Source of the DNA: Solanum dulcamara | Lineage: Eukaryota; Streptophyta; Magnoliopsida; Solanales; Solanaceae | Assembly: GCF_947179165.1 (NCBI RefSeq) | Contig: NC_077245.1 | Coordinates: forward strand, 49,124,286 to 49,188,285 | Direction of reading: 5' to 3' | DNA: 64,000 nt | Shown here: piece after piece, positions 35,931-46,396 of the stretch | Layout of the letters: each line of letters begins with the position of its first letter | Position numbering within the stretch: position 1 is the stretch's first letter | The notes under the pieces: generated by a model | Told to the model about the DNA's origin: nothing | Databases searched by the model: none | What the model saw: the letters and a program-made list of their open reading frames with translations, nothing else | Position numbers and translations under genes: made by a program

Positions 35931-38900
35931 ATGGGGTGGGACCCACCTCCGGACCTCGAAAAATTTCGTTCGAAATATGGAATCGTAGATTCCGTTGATA
36001 CGAACACAACAAAAGTTACCTCACCCTCAGATTCCATCTACAGCTCTTCGAATTTGCAAAATACTCAAGTGATCAATGTTACTTGTTCGACTGAAGAGCT
36101 GCAGCAAGCTGAAAGAATCATTTCTTTGAGAAACCATGGATTGCTAAATGTAATAAGGAATATTGAATATGATTCCTCAGCTCATATCCTACCAACTGTT
36201 CAAAAATCTGGAAAAAATTCTATCCCAATTGAGAGAAATGCAGAGGCGCATCAGCTCAGCATCGCCGCCAGTGCGCCATCACTGCGCCTTCAATTTCTAG
36301 CCACTTCCGGCGATATTCGAGCCCTCGCACCACCTGGGCTTTGTTCGCAAGGACAAGGCGCCCCGCTAGGAACAAAAATCTCTGGCGAACAAATTGTTGT
36401 CGGCGCCGGAACTCCGGCAAGCCATAACGCACAAGATGAATGCCAAAATGTTCCTCAAGCTGTTATCAATCTCCCCAGCCATGTGCGCCACCTCGAATCA
36501 CTGCCACACTCTTCGAATTTATCCTTGAGCTCTGACAACAATGGAGTCGCCGGAGCTCCGGCGAGCCAATTCATCCAAGACCAATACCAAAAGGTGCGTA
36601 ACAGTGTGGATAAGGTTTCTAACTATAACACATGTCTCGAATCTCCACAAACAAGTTCAAATTCAAAAAGTCGTCAAGATGACTTTGGTGGTGCCGAAGC
36701 TCTAGTGAACCAATTGGCAACAGACCAATTCCAAAAGACTCATCAAGGTGTTATGAAGCTTCCAAGCTATATAGAGTGCCTCGAATCACCGTCAACAAGC
36801 TCAAATTCAAAAAGTCGTCAAGACTTGCATCTTCCTGAAGAACACTGTCACAGTGTTGTTCGATCTGAAGCTGTGGCTGTTGTATTGGATCATGTTCAAA
36901 ATCACCAACAAGGAAATAGAATGCTAATATTGGAAGGCATTGAAGAAAATGGTCATGCCCCAAAAGAAATTTCGAAGGGGAACTTTACTGATAAGCAATG
37001 GAACAGTGCTCCTACTGTGGCTCATCCAGGTAAGTCTTCTAACTATTTCAACCAATATCTAGTAAAAGGTGTTGATCATAGTAACAATGTTGTTCAAATG
37101 CATAGTGACACTGTCGAACCTCATGAACTTAGCTTACTTGATAATAATGTACAAAAAGGAAATTTAGCTAATGCTGCTACTGTTAAGCCTACTAATTTGA
37201 ATCTTGTTGTGACCAAGAATAATGAGGAAATTCAGAATTCTACTCACAATGTTGATGCTGATCTTGTTGCTAAGTACAAGGAGCAGGGGAACATAATTCT
37301 TGGTAATGTTGAAAAAAACAAACAACCTGCCCAGTTGAACAGGGGGCTCAATGTGAAATCTCAACCTGTCCATAGACCTTATGTTCCTAACAGCAATCCT
37401 ATGAAAGTGTCAAATAATTTTGATGCTATTAAATCTACTAACAAACCTGCTGCTCTGAATACTGGAAGCAACCTAGGTTCCAAAAACTCAAACCAACTTA
37501 GAGCTCCAAGTTTTAATACTCCTACTCCTAATAATCATGTGGTGCTTCCCAATACTAATTTACCTGCCAAACAAACCAAGCACCCCAATACTAATACTCC
37601 AACCCCTCCTAATCCTGTCATTCACCAAACTCTGGCTACTAAGTTGAGAGCCCAAGAAGCTATGAAAACAGATATTATTGATATTACACCCCCCAAAATT
37701 ACCACAAAGCAAGGCTATCCAGCTATAGTATTTACAGAAGAAGATTTCCTGGTGAAATTGGCTAGTGATTGTAAGTATACTCTAATAGGAAAATTCACAA
37801 ATACTATGCCTAAGATGGAAACCATTAGAAAGGAATTCATCTTGCAAACAGAGCTCAGAGGAGGAGTGAAACTTACCCATTTTAACTCTAGGCATCTGTA
37901 CATAGACTTGGACAATGAGTATGATTACTCTACTGTATGGTCCAAAGGAAAAATGTACATAAATGGCCAACTTATGAGACTCCAGCTGTGGACCCCTACC
38001 TTCAAGCCTGAAGAAGAAACATCTCTAGTTCCTATATGGGCTATATTACCTGAATTACCTTGGCACTGTTATCGTCTTGAAGTGGTAACCCCATTACTAT
38101 CCCCAATTGGAAAGGTGTTGTTCTTGGATTTGGCAACCTACAAGAAAACAAGGGGTAGTGTTGCAAAAGTCAAAGTACAAATTGACCTTACAAAACAAAG
38201 ACCACAGCATGTATGGATGGGTTATGGTGAAGATGAAAATGGAGCAGGAAGGTGGCAGTCTATCCAATATGAGGGGGTGCCAGATTACTGTCAACACTGC
38301 AAACATCAAGGTCATACCATTCATGTTTGTACTGTAAAAAGAAGGGATGAAGATAATAAGAAAAAGCAAGTTCTAGAAGAAGAATCAAGAAACAAAGATA
38401 AGTCCAGCAATGAAAAGAATAAGGAACAACAGAACAAGGAGCTAAAACACCAAGAAGACAAACAAACAAAGGAACAACAAAACACTAGCGAAGCTGAAGC
38501 TGAAAAAAGAGACCAAGAACATGCAGGTTGGCAAATTCAAAGGAGGAAAGGAAAAAATGATGGACAACACAACCAACAACAACCACAACAACATAAAACA
38601 CAAGTATCCATGACAAAAGGGGAAAGTTCAGTACCACCCCAGCATATTATCAGCAGCAGCAAAGAAGGAAAATCTCAACAGCAGGCAGGTATGCTTAATA
38701 ACTCTAACTTTAATACTTGTAATATCCAAGCTTGTAATGTAGACTCTGGAGTCCAGAGCCTACTCCCCACTTCCCATACAATATTGGATCCCAGCCCCCA
38801 TAATCCCATACAGCAGGTATTACATGTTAATGAAAATAGCAGACCTATAGACAAACAAAAAGAGCAAAATTTTACTGTCAGGTATGCACCAAATACTGGT

Positions 38901-39668
38901 TTGAATAATGTGGAAAGCAACAAAGCCAATGGAAAAATCCCAGGTATTGACTTAATGCTCCCACACCCCCATGGCTCCCCCAATTACTTTAATATCTTAA
39001 ATAATATTAATGTTGTGGCTGAAGAAGTCTGTGGAGGTCAGGTTGGAGGAATACAGGAGCAAATTACTAATCTACAGGAAGGGGAAACCAAGGGGAGGGA
39101 AAATCTATTGGTTGACCATAGGAAAGCCCCTAGAGCCCCTGCCACCACTATTCCAGCAGATATAAGGTCCAACATGCTATTGCAACAGGATGATGTTCAA
39201 CAGTTTTCAGAGGACAGTGATAAAGGAGGTGTTGAATCTCCAAAAATTAGTGAACAAAATACAGGTGCAGTGATTCAGCTACTGAACAATAAATATACTC
39301 TTTCTTTGAGTAAAAAGAAGAGGGAGGCACTGAAGAAAAAGATAGAAAAAAAAAGTAAAAAATCTCTGTCTGAAAAGACACAACACAGAGTGAACTATGT
39401 GTTGGTTGATGAACAAGCAGGGATTCATGTTACACCTCTTCAAATTCAATCCAGCTCTACTAAGTTATGGGTGCTTAATAAGAGAGCCATATCAGATGAC
39501 TTGGAGGATGAATATAAACCTATTCAATCTGAAGATGAAGAGGACCTAGATCAAAGGGAACAAACTCATGATGAGGATGAGGAAACTAGTGCCTCTCCCA
39601 TTAGAGCACTGGATGATATCACAGATTCTACAACTCAGGATGAAGTGTTGCAGGTCACTGAGAAGTAG
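35931..39668 (+). CDS. LINE ORF1 protein (gag-like, DUF4283 plus CCHC zinc knuckle), intact
   Basis: 1245 codons with no stop. The frame is open upstream only to 35877, and ATG 35931 is the first in-frame start. Residues 1-575 are low-complexity, Asn/Ser/Gln-rich, with about three imperfect ~60-residue repeats (roughly 160-310, containing CLESPQTSSNSKSRQD). Residues ~590-785 resemble the DUF4283-type RNA-binding region of plant LINE ORF1 proteins (for example VPIWAILPELPWHCY and the motif LLSPIGKVLFLD). Next comes a zinc knuckle CQHCKHQGHTIHVC (787-800, CX2CX4HX4C). Residues 800-920 are Lys/Glu/Gln-rich, probably coiled coil, with WQIQRRKGK. The C-terminus has a basic cluster and then an acidic tail (EDEEDLDQ). 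The expected role is to bind LINE RNA and form the RNP in which ORF2 acts. It is much longer than the usual LINE ORF1. Confidence 0.88.
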   Translation: MGWDPPPDLEKFRSKYGIVDSVDTNTTKVTSPSDSIYSSSNLQNTQVINVTCSTEELQQAERIISLRNHGLLNVIRNIEYDSSAHILPTVQKSGKNSIPIERNAEAHQLSIAASAPSLRLQFLATSGDIRALAPPGLCSQGQGAPLGTKISGEQIVVGAGTPASHNAQDECQNVPQAVINLPSHVRHLESLPHSSNLSLSSDNNGVAGAPASQFIQDQYQKVRNSVDKVSNYNTCLESPQTSSNSKSRQDDFGGAEALVNQLATDQFQKTHQGVMKLPSYIECLESPSTSSNSKSRQDLHLPEEHCHSVVRSEAVAVVLDHVQNHQQGNRMLILEGIEENGHAPKEISKGNFTDKQWNSAPTVAHPGKSSNYFNQYLVKGVDHSNNVVQMHSDTVEPHELSLLDNNVQKGNLANAATVKPTNLNLVVTKNNEEIQNSTHNVDADLVAKYKEQGNIILGNVEKNKQPAQLNRGLNVKSQPVHRPYVPNSNPMKVSNNFDAIKSTNKPAALNTGSNLGSKNSNQLRAPSFNTPTPNNHVVLPNTNLPAKQTKHPNTNTPTPPNPVIHQTLATKLRAQEAMKTDIIDITPPKITTKQGYPAIVFTEEDFLVKLASDCKYTLIGKFTNTMPKMETIRKEFILQTELRGGVKLTHFNSRHLYIDLDNEYDYSTVWSKGKMYINGQLMRLQLWTPTFKPEEETSLVPIWAILPELPWHCYRLEVVTPLLSPIGKVLFLDLATYKKTRGSVAKVKVQIDLTKQRPQHVWMGYGEDENGAGRWQSIQYEGVPDYCQHCKHQGHTIHVCTVKRRDEDNKKKQVLEEESRNKDKSSNEKNKEQQNKELKHQEDKQTKEQQNTSEAEAEKRDQEHAGWQIQRRKGKNDGQHNQQQPQQHKTQVSMTKGESSVPPQHIISSSKEGKSQQQAGMLNNSNFNTCNIQACNVDSGVQSLLPTSHTILDPSPHNPIQQVLHVNENSRPIDKQKEQNFTVRYAPNTGLNNVESNKANGKIPGIDLMLPHPHGSPNYFNILNNINVVAEEVCGGQVGGIQEQITNLQEGETKGRENLLVDHRKAPRAPATTIPADIRSNMLLQQDDVQQFSEDSDKGGVESPKISEQNTGAVIQLLNNKYTLSLSKKKREALKKKIEKKSKKSLSEKTQHRVNYVLVDEQAGIHVTPLQIQSSSTKLWVLNKRAISDDLEDEYKPIQSEDEEDLDQREQTHDEDEETSASPIRALDDITDSTTQDEVLQVTEK

Positions 39669-39793
39669 GGTTTATCACCCATGGGTCAGCAAGTAAAGAA
39701 GAAGAAGAAAAAATAGAAATAAGACATCTCCACCAGTTCAGATAATGCTACTTGTAAGAGTGGCATCAACACAAGGTCCAAATCCTTGAAACT

Positions 39794-42700
39794 TTGATGA
39801 TGAATACAATATGCTGGAATGCAAGGAGTATTGATACTCAAGGTACCTTGGATAGACTCCAAAAACTCAAGGATTATCACAAATTATCTATGTTGGCAAT
39901 CCTGGAACCATTTTCTAATCAATCACATCTCAACCACTACAGAATTCAGCTGAGAATGGACAGTGCCATTCATAATCCCAATAACAAGATTTAGTTGTTT
40001 TGGACTAAGGATGTGGACTGCTCTATTATAGACCAAGATGAACAATAGTGTACTTGTGAAATCAAACATGTGGCTAATCCTAATTCTCATATTATTACAT
40101 TTGTTTATGCCAAGTGTAAGGATTATATGAGAAGAACTCTTTGGGATAAAATGCTGCAGTATGCTGACACAGACAAGCCATGGTGCATTATGAGAGACTT
40201 TAATGTGATCACTGATATTGACGAAAAACTAGGAGGACAACCATACAATATGAACAAAAGCTTAGAGTTCATAAGTGTAATTGAGGCATGTGGTCTCACT
40301 GATTTGGGATTCCATGGACAGAAATTTACATGGTGCAAGAACAGGGACATGGAAGTTAGAATTTGGAAGAGACTGGACAGGGCCATGGTGAATGATAGGT
40401 GGTTAGAGATGATGCCCATGACTACTGTGGCTCATCTTGCTTCAACAGGTTCAGATCACTACCCCCTATTACTTGAATGTAAGGAGACTCATAGTAATCC
40501 TATCAAATACTTCAAGTTCCTCAACTGTTGGGTGGATAATGAGACTTTCTAGTACAGTGTTAGAGTCTGTTGGGAAAGACCAGTAGAGGGTAATCCAATG
40601 AGAATATTCCACTTGAAACTTAAGAGGGTGGATAACACCCTTAGTAGCTGGTCAAGGCAACAATATGGGGACATATATGCAGCTGTCAAAGAGTTTGAAG
40701 AGAAGGTAAAGCAAGCTGAAGATGATCTCATCCAAGACAAGTCTGAGGATAACAAGATCAAGCTGAATCTTGTGAATGCTCAGTACATTAAATACTTGAA
40801 GACTGAACAATCCATCCTTAAACAATAAACTAAGCTTCAGTGGTTTAAGGAGGGAGATGCCAATTCCAAGTACTTTCATGCTATTATTAGAGGAAGGAGA
40901 AGAAGATTATTCATCCATCAGATTACTGATGAACAGGATAATACTATTCAAGGTGATCAGAAAATAGCTACTGCTGCATGTGACTACTTTGAGAAGATCT
41001 TTACTGGTAAGGATGATGCTATCAATGAACATATCCTCAGATGTATCCCCAAATCCATCATAGATAATCAAAACAAGTCTCTTAATGCTATGCCTACTAA
41101 AGAGGAGCTGAAAGAAGCTGTATTTTCCCTCAGTGATGTATCTGCTGCAGGTCCATATGGTTTTAATGGCAAGTTCTTCCAAACTTGCTGGGATATCATC
41201 AGTGAAGACTTATTCAATTTGGTGAAATACTTTTTTTGTGGGCATTCTATTCCTAAGTTCATCTCACATACTTGTTTGGTCCTACTCCCAAAAGTACATC
41301 ATCCTAATAAGTTATCAGATTTCAGGCCTATATCACTAAGTAACTTCACCAATAAAGTTATTTCAAAGATCCTATGTCTCAGACTTGCTCCTATTCTTCC
41401 TCAACTGATCTCTGAAAATCAGTCAGGTTTTGTTAAGGGAAGAAGTATATCTGAAAACATTATGTTGGCACAGGAAATCACTCATAGCATTAAAAAACCA
41501 AAGCTTGGAGATAATGTTGTGATCAAATTAGATATGGCCAAAGCCTATGATAGGGTGTCCTGGGCATTTATATGTCTAGTCATGAGAAGGTTTGGATTTG
41601 GAGAAGTATTTATTGACATGGTTTGGAGACTTATGGCTAATAACTGGTATTCAGTTATTGTGAATGGAGGTAGGCATGGTTTCTTCCACTCTACAAGAGG
41701 CCTCAAATAGGGAGATCCACTATCCCCAGCCCTATTTATTTTAGGTGCTGAGGTACTATCAAGAATGCTCAATAATCTTCATCAACACTATTTGTACAAA
41801 GGTTTCCACATGGAGAAGAAAGGTCCATTGATTAATTATTTGAGCTTTGCTGATGATATAATCATTTTCACTTCAACATGTAGCTAATCTCTCAAGCTGA
41901 TCATGAAGACACTGGAAGTGTATGAGCAGACTTCAGGCCAGCTTATTAACACACAAAAGAGTCAGTGCATGATCCCTCTAAATGCTGATCCTGAGATCAC
42001 TGAAAGGGTCACTTCTACCACTGGTTTCAAAACAACTCATGGCCCTATTACTTACTTGGGTTGCCCCTTATATATTGGAGGTCAAAGGATCATATACTTT
42101 ACTAGTATGGTGTCCAAAGTCATATCCAGAATTAGAGGATGGCATACCAAAATCCTCAGTTATGGGGGGAGAGCTGCTCTTGTGAAGTATGTATTGCAGT
42201 CCCTCCCAATTCATCTCTTATCTGCTGTGATTCCAACTTCCACTACACTCAAACAAATAAAGTCCCTAATAGCAGACTTCTTTTGGGGATGGGACAAAGA
42301 AAAAAGAAAATACCATTAGGCATCATGGGAGACCCTCAGCTACCCAACAGATGAAAGAGGTGTTGGCATGAAAAATCTAAAAGATGTCTGCCTATCAATA
42401 CAATATAAACAATGGTGGATTTTTAGGTCTAAGAAGACTCTATGTGGGAGCTTTCTGAGGGCCAAGTATTTCCAAAGGGCAAATCCAGTAATCAAGAAAT
42501 GGGACACTGGTCAATCAATTATGTGGAAACACATGATGACAAACAAAGCTGAGATTGAGCCTCATATACAGTGGCACCTTAACTCAGGCTCTTGCAGTTT
42601 TTGGTGGGATGATTGGCTAGGAATTGGCCCCCTAGCTTATCACAAAGACTGTCTACCTAGACTTAACAATACCACTGTCTCCAAGTTCCTGAAGAATGGA

Positions 42701-43957
42701 GAATGGGATGAAGAGAAGGTGAGGCAACATGCACCACAATATCTGATACAGAAGATTCTCAGTTTTTCCTTCAAGTATCAACCTAACATCCCAGATACAG
42801 CCTACGGGAAGCTGACCTCAGATGGAAACTTCACTTGTGCTTCAGCTTGGAACAAGATCAGGCCAAAAAGGAACAAAACCATGACTGACACTTATGTATG
42901 GCATAAGAATATACCTTTTAAGATATCCTTTCTTGTTTGGAGAACTCTCAGAAGCAAGTTGCCCACTAATGAAAGTATTGAGAAATTTGGTCATGCACCT
43001 GTTCAGTGCTCTTGTTGCTACAGGTCAGGATGGGATAATATAGATCATATATTCATCTCAGGACACATGGCTAGACATATATGGAATTATTTCTCTGATT
43101 GTTGGGGTATACATCACAGCAGCAACCCCATGAGGAGCACTCTGATGAAATGGTGGTTGGTTAAACCAAATAATGAAGTCCATAAACTATTAATGCAAGC
43201 TACCCCTATATTCATCTGTTGGAACCTATGGAAGAACAGATGTGCCAGCAAATATGGAGGAAAAAAGTCAAGCAGTACTAGAGTGAAGTTCTCAGTTATC
43301 AAAGAACTTTACATGCTGATCTTCACAGCTTTCCCTTACCTTAGCTGGCCAAGTGACTGGAAGGAGCTAATAATTATGGTGGAAAGCTGCAGTTAGGAGC
43401 TGAAAATCACCCAAGTTAGTTGGCACAAACCAACTTACAATGTGGTTAAATTTAACACTGATGGAAGTGCTTTGAATAATCCTTGGAAAATTGGAGCTGG
43501 GGGCATCCTAAGAGACCACAAAGGAAACCTCCTTTATGCATTTGCTGCACCACTTGAAGTTGGTTCTAACAACCAAGCTGAGGTACAGGCTGCACTTCTG
43601 GGCATCACTTGGTGCATTCAACATGGCTACAGCAAGGTCCTACTGGAGGTTGACTCTGAATTACTTGTGAAATGGCTAAAACAAGAGATTACACCACCCT
43701 GGACTATCAGGAATTACATCACAGACCTGTAGGAGCTGATCATAATGCTGGATTTCTTTCAATGCAAGCACATCTATAGGGAAGCTAACTTTGTTGCAGA
43801 TACACTTTCCAAGCATAGCCACAGTGTAGACAGCATGGTTCAATTCTACAGTGCTCAACAGCTTCCTAAGGAAACAAGAGGATACTACATCCTAGACAAA
43901 ATGGGGATGCCAAATTTTAGGAGGACAAAACTGAAGAGGATCAAACAACCTCCTTGA
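39794..43957 (+). pseudogene. LINE ORF2 (endonuclease, reverse transcriptase, RNase H) with nine in-frame stops
   Basis: One continuous frame of about 1388 codons with no frameshift. Order: APE-type endonuclease, about 39794-40510 (NTICWNARS, LAILEPF, a RDFNVI block where Gly is Arg, LDRAMVNDRW, SDHYPLLLE). Linker with coiled-coil features, 40600-40830. RT, about 41090-42000 (FRPISLSNF, ENQSGFVKGR, VIKLDMAKAYDRVSW, a GDPLSP block, LSFADDIIIF). Connection and zf-RVT, 42370-43110. RNase H, 43442-43870 (FNTDGSA, NNQAEVQAAL, LEVDSELLVKW, ANFVADTLSKH) with its acidic residues present. Internal stops are at 39992, 40046, 40550, 40826, 41708, 41885, 42317, 43394 and 43730: seven TAG, two TAA and no TGA. 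The natural terminator at 43955 is TGA. As written it cannot give a full-length enzyme. Confidence 0.92.
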
Positions 43958-46373
43958 ATTGTATACCATTAATAGTAGTACAAAACTCCCTATGTATAAA
44001 TTCAAAGTTAGGAGTTTTGTAAAGGGGAGAGTCTTCCTTGTTTATTGCCTTCCTAGAGCAATCAACCTACCCCTAGAGGTAAGGATTAGAGTAGATAGTT
44101 TCTTTTTTCTTTTCATTCTTGATTGTGTAGGTACCAGCAGATTTGGAAAATGGGAACAAACAACTGCAAGCCAGGTGAGGTTTGCTTCTTGGCACAGCAG
44201 CTGCAAAATGAACCAATGGATAACTTGGAGATGGCCTTGGAGCTGCAAGAATGCTGTAGAAATGCAGCACAGGAATCAGCAAAGGGATTTTTCCTTTTGT
44301 TTGTTTATCTGGTGCAGGTATCATAAAGCTTTTAGCCTGGTATTAGAGTTTCAGCAGCTGAGATTGGAATTCTTGGACCAACAATATTGCAAGAACATAG
44401 AAAATACTGTAATTACAAATCCCAAGAAGTTTCATCCCAAATGGATAATTGGAGACGTTAGTCGAGTGACCTTGAAAAAGTTAGCCAACTTAAGTCTTCA
44501 AATAGAGCAATTCACTACTTGGTGCTTCCAGCTTGTCCAAAAGGCCTCCAAATGTTGCAAGAACACAGAAAATACAGTAACTACAAGGCCCAAGAAGTTC
44601 CACCTCATATGGATAATTGGAAACGTTAGTCGAGCGACCTTGAAAAAGTTAGCCGACGTAAGCATAATGAGGAGGTTGGTGTCTATTTGTTTTTGGTCTT
44701 GTTGGATTGTCTCTATGCATTTGCAGGTATTTGGAGATACATTAAAGCATGTTACAGTTGGGGACATGTTTACAAGCCACAACACACAAAAACTCCAACA
44801 ACATGCAGCATACAATGACAAACTACAAGTCCACAATGGACCTGCAGAATCACAGCACAGTATTTGCTATACAGGAGTATTGGAGGTACTTTTCTTCTTG
44901 TTCTTTTACTTGTGCAGGTACAATACACAACTACAATCCCCAAGAACAAGTACTTCAGCATACAACCACTCACTAGTACATAAAGCAACATCAAGACAGA
45001 CCTGCAACAGATGGGCTACAGCTGCAGCAACAGCAGTGGCAACAGGGTTGTTTTTCTTTGCAGATGCAGGGATTACAAAGTGCATGGTTGCACTTGTAGA
45101 TGCAGCCAACAGCTACCATGCTACAACACCTGCAACAGCCCTCCTAGATTCTGTGCAGGCACACAAGAACCCTCCAATATCCAAGGCACCATTTGTTAAA
45201 CCTCCTGGCAGCAACAACACCCATCAATCATTATGGGAGTCTAAACTGGGAGGCCATTGCTCTTGTTTGTGTGTTTGTTTATCTGTGTATGCAGGCTGCT
45301 GGAACATCAGAAGATGCAAAATCCATGAAGCTGCAGTTACAGATACCATACTGCAGAGTGCTGAAGCTGAATTTTTTGAAGCAACAACAGCTTCACAGCT
45401 GTGCAGTGCAGCAACTATCAACAAGAGGAGTTGCAACCAACCACAGCACCTTGGAATTTAGAAGCTACAGCAGAAACCATACAACTACAACAATCCAATA
45501 CCAACAATCTTCAACTTCCATCTACATGCAATTGAGGAGCCCTCCAATGGGCACTACAGAACCCCCACACACTGGTTTGCTTCCTTGGCTACTTCCTTGT
45601 GCAGGTCCACAAAGAATCAAACAAAGGGAGACAGCAACCATTCATGTAGGGGCCTTCTTGCAGCAGCTCCAAGTTACTTTGAGCTCCTTGTTGGTTTATT
45701 TGTGGGTATTGATCTGGAATCATGCAAAGTGCAAGGAAAAACACCCAAGCAACTGCTCATGCCATGGCTGCATCACCTATAAGTTACAATTTGCTGCTCT
45801 TCAGTCACTAGTTTTCTCAACAACAACTCCAACGTTGCTGGTTATTATAGCTCTATATACTTCCTCTCGTTTCATCCTCCTTAGCTGATAATCATGATTA
45901 AGATGCTGTTGCATACTTCCCTTGGACTTACTTGGTACGACAAGACGAAAAAGGGCAAAGATGAAAAGAGCTTCTTCACCCCATGCGAGATAGAAGGTTC
46001 ATATACTTGTTCTTCCTCAATTTAGCTACGTATGGTACGTAGCATAGTTGAATAGGACTAGTGTAGGTTACTTTCTTGTCTTCTCATGGAAGGGGAGAGT
46101 CTCCCTCATTTATGCTTTCTTAGTCGACTTGTATCGGGAGGAGTCCTCTCATAGGTTTACTGCTTTCTAGTTATAGATAGCTCCTTTTGCTACGGGGATG
46201 AGTTAGCCGACCTTAATAGGTTAGCCGACTTATGAACCAACATAGGATCGGAGGTAAGGTTTATGTCCCCCTCCTTGTATTTTTCTGTTTTATTTTATGT
46301 TAAGGATTGGGGGTGATGCTCAACCCCTGACTGTGCATGAGAGGTGGGAGCCTCCTATAGGGTCTGTTCCCAT
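43958..46373 (+). other. LINE 3' region (2.4 kb) with unexplained open frames
   Basis: The region between ORF2 and the poly(A). One frame is open for about 500 codons (43959-45461, opening without an ATG). Another is open for 231 codons (45193-45888). Neither resembles a family I know, and the composition (CAA/CAG/CAC-rich, few stop words) makes chance openness plausible. Pyrimidine-rich stretches ending in TGCAG or TGTAG, most of them followed by GT, occur near 44129, 44317, 44726, 44917, 45294 and 45603. A ~178-bp tandem pair is at 44385-44665. The word GTTAGCCGAC recurs near 44652 and 46206. From about 45890 to the tail, nothing coding is seen. Confidence 0.55.
44385..44665 (+). repeat. 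Tandem pair in LINE 3' region (period ~178 bp)
   Basis: Two ~105-bp blocks, starting TTGCAAGAACATAGAAAATA and TTGCAAGAACACAGAAAATA, both contain ATGGATAATTGGA, ACGTTAGTCGAG and CCTTGAAAAAGTTAGCC. They differ at scattered positions. Confidence 0.8.
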
Positions 46374-46383
46374 AAAAAAAAAA
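46374..46383 (+). other. LINE poly(A) tail
   Basis: Ten A residues at the 3' end. The last three may belong to the target duplication. Confidence 0.85.
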
Positions 46384-46396
46384 GAAATGTTAAAGT
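46381..46396. repeat. Right target-site duplication of the LINE
   Basis: AAAGAAATGTTAAAGT, identical to 35824-35839. Confidence 0.9.

Larger units (their letters stand above)
35840..46380 (+). mobile_element. L1-type LINE (non-LTR retrotransposon), full length, 10.5 kb
   Basis: Inserted in the 3' LTR of element D, with a perfect 16-bp target duplication and a terminal run of ten A. The 5' leader is about 90 bp. ORF1 (35931-39668) is intact; ORF2 (39794-43957) is stop-riddled. A 2.4-kb 3' region ends CTGTTCCCAT and then A's. As I know the family, plant L1 elements are usually around 6-7 kb, so this copy is large because of a long ORF1 and a long 3' region. The intact 5' end and matching target duplications show that it is not 5'-truncated. 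Confidence 0.93.

Noticed and set aside
36240..36450. GC-richer stretch in ORF1 as an exon of a host gene
   Set aside because: It is in frame with and continuous with ORF1, and no recognisable host domain is visible.
39794..43957. Stop-codon reassignment or read-through in LINE ORF2
   Set aside because: TAG/TAA at Gln/Trp positions is fully explained by cytosine decay. No plant nuclear code change is known, and no read-through context recurs at the stops.
43959..45461. A 500-codon open frame after LINE ORF2 as a third LINE gene or captured host gene
   Set aside because: It opens without an ATG, resembles no family I know, is overlapped by open frames in other phases, and its CA-rich composition lowers the number of stop words. 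Kept only as an observation.
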